From assembly GCA_047639325.1 (NCBI GenBank), contig JBLINN010000069.1:1-15506 (forward strand): 15,506 nt of DNA, given 5' to 3'. Source of the DNA: NVQY01 sp047639325 (GTDB lineage Bacteria > Pseudomonadota > Alphaproteobacteria > Rhodobacterales > Rhodobacteraceae). The position numbers and the translations under genes are program-made. Shown in pieces: positions 5,533-11,918 of this stretch (position 1 is the stretch's first letter; each line of letters begins with the position of its first letter). The notes under the pieces are model-generated. The model did not search any database, had not been told where the DNA came from, and was given only the letters and a program-made list of their open reading frames with translations.

Positions 5533-7053
5533 CTAATCGCCGTCTGCAATTCCACGCGCCCGTGCGCGCGCGCGTTGTGCACGATAGCTGGGCAGCAGCA
5601 CCAACAAGGCCGCAATCACCAACAGGCCCAGCGTCATCGGTCGTTCCACCATAAACGCCATCCCATCATAAAGCTGCATCGAGCGCGAGAAATTATCCTC
5701 GAGCATCCGCCCCAGAATGAACCCAATCAACAATGGCGCCAGCGGGTAATCAGCGAACCGCAATATTGTGGCGGCTATCCCCATGCCCACCAGGATCAGC
5801 AACTCTGTCGCGTTGTTCTGGCCGATATAGGCCCCCATCAGGGTGAAGAAAAAGATAAACGGTATCAAATAGTTGCGCGGGATAGCTAAGATTTTTGCAA
5901 TATATGGGATCAGCGGTAGGTTCAGGATCAGCAGCACCAGATTCCCGAGATACATTGAGATGATCACCGCCCAGAACACCTGGGGGTTATCAATCATCAG
6001 ACGCGGTCCGGGGCTGACATTCAGCGCAATCAGCGCCCCCAGCAGGATCGCCGTGGTGCCTGACCCCGGGATCCCCAGCGTCAGTAGTGGCACAAACGAT
6101 CCCGTGCAGGCGGCATTATTGGCGGTCTCGGGCGCGGCCAGCCCTTTGATCGAGCCATGGCCAAACTCGGCCTGTTCGTCTTTGGGAGCGATGTTACGCT
6201 CCACGGCATAGCCCAGAAAAGACGCGATAGTGGCCCCGGCGCCGGGTAGAACGCCGATAAAGAACCCCTGCAGCGATTGCCGGGCAATCACCGGCGCAAT
6301 GGCGCGCGCCTCGGCCCGGGTGATACGCATGTTGGTGATCTTGCCGCCATCATCGCCGCCGGTGTTGGCACGCATCGGGTTCATCACCAAAAACAGCGCT
6401 TCGGGCAGGGCAAACATCGCCATCGCCAGCGTGACAAACGAAAACCCCGATTGCAGGTCCATCATTCCCATGGTGAAGCGCGGCATGTTAAACAGCGCGC
6501 CTTCGCCCACCGTGGCCATCATCAACCCGGCCAGCGTCATCAGGATGGCCTTGCCAACCTGCCCGGTCCCGGCAAAGGCGGCGATGGCGGACAGGCCCAC
6601 CACCATCAGCGCGAAATATTCGGCGGAATGGAATAACAGGGCGACACTGGACAGCATCGGTGCAAATACCATCAACAGGATGGCGCCGATGGTGCCGCCG
6701 CAGAACGAGGCAATTGCGGCAATCGTCAACGCCTTGCCCGCCTGACCCTTGCGCGCCATTGGATAGCCGTCAAAGCTGGTGGCAACGGTGCCGGCAACAC
6801 CCGGCGCATTCAGCAGGATCGACGAGGTCGAGCCGCCAAATATTGCGCCATAATAGACCCCGGCCAGAAGGATCAGCGCGGTGGACGGATCGCCAATGGA
6901 AATGGCGACAGGGATCATGATGGCGATAATCGACATCGGGCCAAGTCCGGGCAACATGCCGATAAACGTGCCAATCAGGCAGCCGCCGATCACCATCAGG
7001 ATATTGGTCAGGGAAAAGGCGGTGCTGAGACCGATCAGAATTCCTTCAAGCAT
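5533..7053 (-). CDS. tctA: Tripartite tricarboxylate transporter, large membrane subunit TctA
   Basis: A 506-residue protein, the usual TctA length, with about a dozen hydrophobic segments. It is the large translocating subunit of a TTT transporter, which moves a carboxylate (citrate or another organic acid) across the inner membrane using an ion gradient. The typical two-fold repeat is visible: GMLPGLGP (32-39) and later GVLPGAGA (268-275). The family motifs YYGAIFGGSTSSILLNAPG (67-85), APETANNA (307-314) and TLGIPGSGTTAILLGAL (325-341) are all present. The C-terminus ends in a basic tail. A strong AGGAGG overlaps the tctB stop codon and lies six bases before this ATG, so the genes are coupled. 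The substrate cannot be told from sequence. Confidence 0.95.
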   Translation of the reverse strand: MLEGILIGLSTAFSLTNILMVIGGCLIGTFIGMLPGLGPMSIIAIMIPVAISIGDPSTALILLAGVYYGAIFGGSTSSILLNAPGVAGTVATSFDGYPMARKGQAGKALTIAAIASFCGGTIGAILLMVFAPMLSSVALLFHSAEYFALMVVGLSAIAAFAGTGQVGKAILMTLAGLMMATVGEGALFNMPRFTMGMMDLQSGFSFVTLAMAMFALPEALFLVMNPMRANTGGDDGGKITNMRITRAEARAIAPVIARQSLQGFFIGVLPGAGATIASFLGYAVERNIAPKDEQAEFGHGSIKGLAAPETANNAACTGSFVPLLTLGIPGSGTTAILLGALIALNVSPGPRLMIDNPQVFWAVIISMYLGNLVLLILNLPLIPYIAKILAIPRNYLIPFIFFFTLMGAYIGQNNATELLILVGMGIAATILRFADYPLAPLLIGFILGRMLEDNFSRSMQLYDGMAFMVERPMTLGLLVIAALLVLLPSYRAQRARARARGIADGD

Positions 7054-7062
7054 CTTTGCCTC

Positions 7063-7548
7063 CTATCCCAGAAAAAATGGCCAGGGGCGCAGGAAAATGC
7101 CCAAGACCACCTGCACCAGATACCAGACCACGCCAGTCGCCAGAGCGGCGACCGGGATCAGGATATGAAACTTACGTTCGCCCAGAACCGAGGCGCCGAT
7201 AATCAGGAAACCGGCGGTCGAGGCCAGAAACCCCGCAGGGCGCAACAGCAGCGCATAGGCCACCATCAGCCCCAACAAGGCCGCAGCCTGCCCGATTTTG
7301 TAGTCGCCTAACCGGCGGTAATCTATGTCAGGGGTCTTTTGCTCTGCCGGGGCTTTTTCCAGACCCAACAAGATGACCAGCGATGTCAGGACCGCCAGCA
7401 CGGACAGAACCTTGGGAAAGGTGCTGGGCCAGATTGGGTTGCGCTTCATGAAAGGGGGCAGGCCGACATCCATGGTGAAAAACGCCGCATAGCCATAGGC
7501 TAGGCAAATCCCAAGGATGATCAGGGCAATCCAGCGGTCAAGCGCCAT
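7063..7548 (-). CDS. tctB: Tripartite tricarboxylate transporter, small membrane subunit TctB
   Basis: A 161-residue small membrane protein with four or five hydrophobic segments at about residues 6-25, 46-62, 86-102, 106-122 and 128-150, as in TctB. It pairs with TctA in the membrane. A longer open frame begins at 7635 but runs through the 7580-7642 hairpin and has no ribosome site. I chose ATG 7548 (MALDRWIALI) because GGAG lies eight bases upstream and the membrane segment starts directly. The gene ends nine bases before tctA. TctB is poorly conserved, so the call leans on its position between tctC and tctA. Confidence 0.9.
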   Translation of the reverse strand: MALDRWIALIILGICLAYGYAAFFTMDVGLPPFMKRNPIWPSTFPKVLSVLAVLTSLVILLGLEKAPAEQKTPDIDYRRLGDYKIGQAAALLGLMVAYALLLRPAGFLASTAGFLIIGASVLGERKFHILIPVAALATGVVWYLVQVVLGIFLRPWPFFLG

Positions 7549-7579
7549 GTCCGGTCTCCGAAACATATCAGGTGATGTG

Positions 7580-7642
7580 CCGTAGGGTGTGCATTTTGCG
7601 CACCTTTGGGCGGGTAAGGTGCGCAAAATGCGCACCCTACGG
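7580..7642. repeat. 63-base inverted repeat between tctC and tctB (REP-like pair)
   Basis: Two 27-base arms, 7580-7606 and 7616-7642, are complementary at 26 of 27 positions around a nine-base loop (TGGGCGGGT). Each arm begins or ends with CCGTAGGGTG/CACCCTACGG and itself contains a smaller hairpin (GGTGCGCA, short A/T loop, TGCGCACC; perfect in the right arm, one mismatch in the left). This is the architecture of paired palindromic intergenic repeats. It lies ten bases after the tctC stop in the direction of transcription and about 30 bases before the tctB start. It may protect tctC mRNA and cut read-through, so that more binding protein than membrane subunit is made. Confidence 0.85.
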
Positions 7643-7651
7643 TGGTTCGCC

Positions 7652-8638
7652 TTACAACAAGCCCAGCTTTTTCATCAGGTCACCGATGACTTTTTCCTGA
7701 CCTTCCAGGAAGGCTTTGAAATCATCGCCCGAATTGTGGATGTTGACCCAGCCATTGCGCGCCCGTACCTCTTCCCATTCGGGCGTGTCATACATGGCGG
7801 CAATAGCGCCCTGATAAGCGGCCAACTGGTCGGCAGGCAATCCCGGGGCCGCAAAGAAGCCGCGCCAGTTGACAAAACTGATGTCGATGCCCTGTTCCCT
7901 CATGGTGGGCGCGTCCGAATAGGCGTCCACCCGCGCGTCCGCGGTTACCCCGATAATCTTGACCTCACCCGCGGTGGCCAGATCGATCGCCTCGGAAAAT
8001 CCGGTGCTCAGCGCGGCGATTTCACCCGACAGCAATGCCGCCATCGCTTTGCCGCCCGCGTCATAGGGGATGTATTTAACCCCCAACGCATCCTTGCCAG
8101 CCGCTTCTATCACCATGGCCGCCACCAGATGGTCCATCCCGCCGGGAACCGAACCGCCGCCGATGGCCGTGGCACTGGAGTCAGCGTCAAAGGCGGCAAT
8201 CAGATCGGCCATCGAATTGACCGCACTGTCCTTGCTGACCACAATCGCCGCGTAATCACCGATTGTGCCCGATACCAGCGTCAGGTCGCGGAAGTTATAC
8301 GGGAACACCCCGGTCAGCGAGCGGATCACGATCGGCGTGGAATTCACCATCAGCGTGCCATGCTGGCTGTCGGCGTTTTCGATCAGATAGCCGATCGCCT
8401 TGCCGCCACCGCCGCCTGACATGTTCTCAAAACTGGCGCTGCCGACCAGGCCGGATTTGGTCAGGGCCTCGCCGGTGCCACGCGCCGTACCGTCCCAGCC
8501 ACCACCGGCGCCGCCGGGGATCAGGAAATGCAGGCTATCCAGCACTTGATGACTGCCTGCCAGCAGCGGTGTTGCAAAACTTAGCGTTGCGGCAGCCGCA
8601 ACCATCAGGGCGCGTCGGCCCAGGAACCTCGTTGTCAT
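7652..8638 (-). CDS. tctC: Tripartite tricarboxylate transporter, periplasmic binding protein TctC
   Basis: A 328-residue extracytoplasmic solute-binding protein of the TctC family, normal length. The N-terminus MTTRFLGRRALMVAAAATLSFATPLLAG is a secretion signal with probable cleavage after residue 27. The mature part opens with LHFLIPGGAGGGWDGTAR, the family ligand-loop motif (PxGxGGGxD). It also contains NMSGGGGGKAIGYL, a GGGSVPGGMDHLVAA loop and the YDAGGKAMAALLSGEI segment that contacts carboxylate ligands in this family. GGGAGG lies five to six bases before the ATG at 8638. It is the first gene of the tctCBA operon and is divergent from the response regulator gene, which probably controls it. 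The ligand is probably a di- or tricarboxylate, but it cannot be read from the sequence. Confidence 0.95.
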   Translation of the reverse strand: MTTRFLGRRALMVAAAATLSFATPLLAGSHQVLDSLHFLIPGGAGGGWDGTARGTGEALTKSGLVGSASFENMSGGGGGKAIGYLIENADSQHGTLMVNSTPIVIRSLTGVFPYNFRDLTLVSGTIGDYAAIVVSKDSAVNSMADLIAAFDADSSATAIGGGSVPGGMDHLVAAMVIEAAGKDALGVKYIPYDAGGKAMAALLSGEIAALSTGFSEAIDLATAGEVKIIGVTADARVDAYSDAPTMREQGIDISFVNWRGFFAAPGLPADQLAAYQGAIAAMYDTPEWEEVRARNGWVNIHNSGDDFKAFLEGQEKVIGDLMKKLGLL

Positions 8639-8743
8639 GGTGTCCTCCCATTTGACATGACGCGCCCTTGGCGCTCATGAAGGGAAGTCAACGGGATGAA
8701 CCTGACACAAACCTGTCGCGCGGCGCTATCTGGGGGGATCGCC
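8639..8743. promoter_or_regulatory. Divergent control region between tctC and the response regulator gene
   Basis: This 105-base gap must hold promoters for both directions. A 24-base inverted repeat at 8656-8679 pairs CATGA (8656-8660) with TCATG (8675-8679) and GCGCC (8662-8666) with GGCGC (8670-8674), with one bulged base. It is flanked by TTGAC (8652-8656) and GTCAA (8687-8691), also inverted. A TTGACA at 8652-8657 could be a -35 box for the regulator gene, but the matching -10 (TCATGA, 8675-8680) is poor. The palindrome is a reasonable candidate operator for the response regulator; this is inference. Confidence 0.45.
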
Positions 8744-9409
8744 ATGAGATTTCTGCTGGTCGAAGACAATGCCAGCCTGGCCACCGCCGTGCTGGACCGG
8801 TTGTCGCTGGACGGGCATGTGGTGGATCATGCCGCCGATATCGCCACCGCCGGGGATTTTATGGCCGTAACCGATTACGACCTGATATTGCTGGATATTA
8901 TGCTGCCAGATGGCGACGGTCGCAGCTTTCTGAAACGCTATCGCGCGGGGTTGGGACGGGTGCCGGTGATTATCCTGACGGCGCGCTCTGAGGTGTCTGA
9001 CCGGGTCAGCCTGCTGGATCTGGGGGCGGATGATTATATCACCAAACCCTTCGATTTTTCCGAGCTTCAGGCCCGCTGCCGCGCTGTATTGCGTCGGCAT
9101 GGCGGCGGCGCCAGCAATCTGAAACGATTCGGTGATGTGGCGTTTGATGCGCTGGCGGGCACTCTGGGGATCGGTGGGCGGACCATTCCATTGCGCAACC
9201 GCGAATTGCGGCTGTTCGAGGTGCTCATCGCCTCGCCAGAGCAGATATTCTCAAAATCCAAACTGGTGGACCGGCTGTTTTCCTATGACGACGACGTGTC
9301 GGAAAACGCAATCGAGGTCTACGTGGCCCGCCTACGCAAACATCTGGCCGGGTCGAACGTGTGCATCATCACCGTGCGCGGTCTTGGCTATCGGTTGACG
9401 ACCGTATGA
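8744..9409 (+). CDS. Response regulator, OmpR/TctD type
   Basis: A 221-residue two-domain regulator. The receiver domain (1-118) shows the acidic pair Glu7-Asp8, phosphoacceptor Asp51 (LLDIMLPDGDG), Thr79 (ILTA) and Lys101 (YITKPFD). The winged-helix DNA-binding domain (about 127-219) ends with AIEVYVARLRKHL and ITVRGLGYRL, typical of the OmpR family. I chose ATG 8744 (MRFLLVEDN), which has GGGGGG just upstream. An upstream ATG at 8696 would add 16 residues with no family match. The stop overlaps the kinase start by four bases (ATGA). Placement beside a divergent tctCBA operon suggests that it activates that operon, as TctD does in enteric bacteria. Confidence 0.93.
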   Translation: MRFLLVEDNASLATAVLDRLSLDGHVVDHAADIATAGDFMAVTDYDLILLDIMLPDGDGRSFLKRYRAGLGRVPVIILTARSEVSDRVSLLDLGADDYITKPFDFSELQARCRAVLRRHGGGASNLKRFGDVAFDALAGTLGIGGRTIPLRNRELRLFEVLIASPEQIFSKSKLVDRLFSYDDDVSENAIEVYVARLRKHLAGSNVCIITVRGLGYRLTTV

Positions 9410-10788
9410 GGGATGACGCAACCGCCCGTGGGTCAATCCGCCGCCGCCTGACGGTTCTGTTGCTGTCCAGCGCGGCCGCCCTGGCGGTGGTGCTGTACTT
9501 CGTATTCCAGAACTTTGCCCGGCAGTTGGTCGAGGAAAGCCACGACAATATCCTGGCCGCCTCGGTCACCGCAATTTTGGATGCCGCCGCTGTGCGACAG
9601 GGGCAGGTGACCATCGACATCCCGTATTCGGCGTTTTCAATGCTGGGCAATGTCAGTGACGACCGGGTGTTTTACGCCATTTCGCAAGATGCTGCGTTTC
9701 TAACCGGGTATCAGGACCTGCCCCATCCCACAGCATCTGCCTTTCCCGGCCCCCGGTTTGAAACACGCAGCTTTCAGGGGCAGCAAGTGCGTATGGCCAC
9801 CTCCGAGCGCGCCTTGTCGATCAGCGGAAAACCGGTGCAATTGCGCGCCTCGGTGGCGCAAACCCGTGACGGACAGGTGCAGACTTTGGCGCAGATATCG
9901 CGCACGGCGATGTTCTTCGGCTTGGGGTTCTTTGCCTTGGCGGCGGCGCTGACCGTGTTGGCGGTGCAATCCACCATCCGACCTTTGCAACAACTGGCCG
10001 AATCTATCTCGCGGCGCGGGCCACAAGATCTGCGCCCGGTCACGGCGCCGGTGCCGGCGGAAATGGTGCCGCTGGTGGGCGCACTGAACCGCTTTATGGC
10101 GCGGCTGAAAACTTCGCTGACTCGATCCGAGGATTTTATCGCCGAAGCCGCGCACCGGGTGCGCACACCACTGGCCACAGTGCGCACGCAGGCCGAAATC
10201 ACCTTGCGCCGGGTGGATCGCGCCGAAAACCGCGCGTCTTTGCGCGAAATGATCCGGGCGATTGACGAAAGCAGCCGCGCGGCGGGGCAATTGCTTGACC
10301 ATGCGATGGTCACGTTCCGCACCGATACGCTGGTGCGCGAACCGGTTGATCTGGCTGTGCTGGCACAGGATATGGTGGACCGGCTTGGGCCCTTGGCCGA
10401 TTTAAAGGACATTGCCCTGACTCATGATATCCAGGCGCAAGCGACGGTCTTGGGGGACCCGATCCTGATTCAGAACGCATTGCGCAACCTGCTGGACAAT
10501 GCCATCAAATATTCCCCGGCTGACAGCGCGGTCACGGTGTCGCTTTGGATCGAAAGTGAGATAGCTAATTTGCGGGTTACGGATCAGGGCGCGGGGTTTC
10601 CCGAAACCGGTGCCGCCGCGCTGACCGACCGGTTTGTGCGCGGCAGCAATGCCGCCGGGGTGGTTGGTTCTGGTCTGGGGCTGACCATCGCGGATGAGGT
10701 GGCCCAAGCCCATGGCGGCAGCCTGACCATCGCCAACACCAAAAACAGAGAGGGCGCATGCGTCACCTTATCCTTTCCCTTGCGCTGA
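9406..10788 (+). CDS. Sensor histidine kinase, TctE type
   Basis: A 460-residue membrane kinase. Hydrophobic segment one is at about residues 14-34 and segment two at about 168-190, enclosing a ~130-residue periplasmic sensor region of the TctE N-terminal type. A HAMP linker follows (~188-240). The HisKA motif EAAHRVRTPL carries the phosphorylated His250. The ATPase domain has an N box (NALRNLLDNAIKYS, Asn365), a G1 box (DQGAGFP, 393-399) and a G2 box (GSGLGLTIADE, 421-431). The chosen ATG at 9406 overlaps the regulator stop; an earlier in-frame ATG at 9361 lies inside the regulator gene. The 3' end overlaps the next gene by 31 bases in another frame. It should phosphorylate the partner regulator in response to a carboxylate or related signal. 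Confidence 0.94.
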   Translation: MRDDATARGSIRRRLTVLLLSSAAALAVVLYFVFQNFARQLVEESHDNILAASVTAILDAAAVRQGQVTIDIPYSAFSMLGNVSDDRVFYAISQDAAFLTGYQDLPHPTASAFPGPRFETRSFQGQQVRMATSERALSISGKPVQLRASVAQTRDGQVQTLAQISRTAMFFGLGFFALAAALTVLAVQSTIRPLQQLAESISRRGPQDLRPVTAPVPAEMVPLVGALNRFMARLKTSLTRSEDFIAEAAHRVRTPLATVRTQAEITLRRVDRAENRASLREMIRAIDESSRAAGQLLDHAMVTFRTDTLVREPVDLAVLAQDMVDRLGPLADLKDIALTHDIQAQATVLGDPILIQNALRNLLDNAIKYSPADSAVTVSLWIESEIANLRVTDQGAGFPETGAAALTDRFVRGSNAAGVVGSGLGLTIADEVAQAHGGSLTIANTKNREGACVTLSFPLR

Positions 10789-11786
10789 TCTGCTTGTCGC
10801 CGTTGGCGGCCGCCGGATTTGACATCGAAGACCAACGCCTGTTTGGGGCCGGAAACGGCGCGGTGGTGAAAATCATCTCGACCACGGACGTTGGTTTTTT
10901 TGCCCCGATCATCACCGCCTTTCTGGACGAAAATCCAACCCTGTCAGTCGATTATGTTACGGTCAGCACCGCAGAGCTGATGCGGGCAATTCATACCGAA
11001 CACGCCGCATTTGATGTGGCGGTGTCCAGCGCGATGGATTTGCAGACCAAAATTGCCAATGACGGGCTGGCGCGGGCGCATCGTTCGGACATGACGGATG
11101 TTTTGCCCGATTGGGCCAGATGGCGCGATCACGTTTTTGCCTTTACCCAGGAACCGGCCACCATCGTGGTCAACAAATCGTTGTTTGACGGGTTGGCTAT
11201 TCCGCAATCGCGGCAAGAGTTGATTTCGGTGCTGCGCGACCACCCTGACCGGTTCCGCGACCGGGTGGGCACGTATGATCTGCGCAGCTCTGGGCTGGGC
11301 TACTTGTTTGCCACACAGGATGCGCGCACCTCGGAAACCTTCTGGCGGCTGGCCGAGGTAATGGGCGCGCTTGGCATCCACCTTTATTGCTGTTCGTCGG
11401 AGATGATTGATGACGTGGCCGCCGGGCGCATTGCGGTGGCGTATAATGTGCTGGGCAGCTATGCGCAGGTGCGCCGTGACGTGCAGGATCAGATCGCGAT
11501 CATCCAGCCGCGGGATTTCACGACTGTGATGCTGCGCACTGCGCTGATCCCTGCGGCGTCGCAGCAACCGGATCTGGCGGGGTTGTTTGTCGATCACCTG
11601 ATCCGCGTCACCTGGACCGGCAACCCGCCGGACAATGCCCGGTTTCCACGAATTGAACCGCTGACCCTGCACAAAAACGCCGCCCAGCGCCCGATCCGTC
11701 TGGGCCCGGGATTGTTGGTCTATCTCGACCGGCTGAAACGCGCGGCGTTTCTGCGCGCGTGGGAGAGCGCGATATTGCAGCGCTGA
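10758..11786 (+). CDS. Periplasmic substrate-binding protein linked to the sensor kinase
   Basis: A 342-residue protein with a clear signal peptide (MRHLILSLALICLSPLAAA, cleavage near residue 19). The mature part resembles ABC-type iron or phosphonate-like binding proteins (AfuA/FbpA group): VVKIISTTDVGFFAPIITAF near the N-terminus, FDVAVSSAMD (85-94), a PATIVVNKSLF segment (133-143) and GRIAVAYNVLGSY (223-235). Paired Cys211-Cys212 are notable. The start has GAGGG four bases upstream and overlaps the kinase gene by 31 bases, so expression is coupled. No ABC permease or ATPase follows. This suggests a ligand-sensing partner for the kinase, comparable to PgtC beside PgtB or binding proteins that cooperate with TctE-like sensors, rather than a transporter part. 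The ligand is unknown. Confidence 0.85.
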   Translation: MRHLILSLALICLSPLAAAGFDIEDQRLFGAGNGAVVKIISTTDVGFFAPIITAFLDENPTLSVDYVTVSTAELMRAIHTEHAAFDVAVSSAMDLQTKIANDGLARAHRSDMTDVLPDWARWRDHVFAFTQEPATIVVNKSLFDGLAIPQSRQELISVLRDHPDRFRDRVGTYDLRSSGLGYLFATQDARTSETFWRLAEVMGALGIHLYCCSSEMIDDVAAGRIAVAYNVLGSYAQVRRDVQDQIAIIQPRDFTTVMLRTALIPAASQQPDLAGLFVDHLIRVTWTGNPPDNARFPRIEPLTLHKNAAQRPIRLGPGLLVYLDRLKRAAFLRAWESAILQR

Positions 11787-11810
11787 CCCTGCTGCGCGAT
11801 CAAGCGCTGC
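11777..11810 (+). terminator. Possible weak hairpin after the kinase-linked binding protein gene
   Basis: Perfect eight-base arms GCAGCGCT (11777-11784) and AGCGCTGC (11803-11810) span the stop codon at 11784-11786. The loop is 18 bases and no T-run follows, so termination here would be inefficient or factor-dependent. Confidence 0.3.
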
Positions 11811-11860
11811 GCGAAATTCTGCCGGATGCGCCTAAAGGTATCAATTCGTCGCTTCGCGCT

Positions 11861-11889
11861 TTGACCCGCGCGCACCGCGCGCTTATATA
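11861..11889 (+). promoter_or_regulatory. Sigma-70-like promoter of the PBP1A gene
   Basis: TTGACC (11861-11866) and TATATA (11884-11889) are separated by exactly 17 bases and lie 30 bases before the GTG start at 11919, leaving a short leader. This is the best-looking promoter in the window. The spacer holds a palindrome, GCGCGC-ACC-GCGCGC (11868-11882), which could be a regulator site or just GC-rich chance. Confidence 0.7.
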
Positions 11890-11918
11890 GGCGGGACCGC
11901 ACGATAAAAGGCAGCACA

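Noticed and set aside
5561..5574. Alternating purine-pyrimidine run (possible Z-DNA)
   Set aside because: It is only 14 bases and encodes the Arg-Ala-rich tail of TctA; codon bias is a sufficient explanation.
7549..7635. N-terminal extension of TctB to 7635
   Set aside because: It would translate through the long hairpin, has no ribosome site, and is not membrane-like; ATG 7548 has a good ribosome site.
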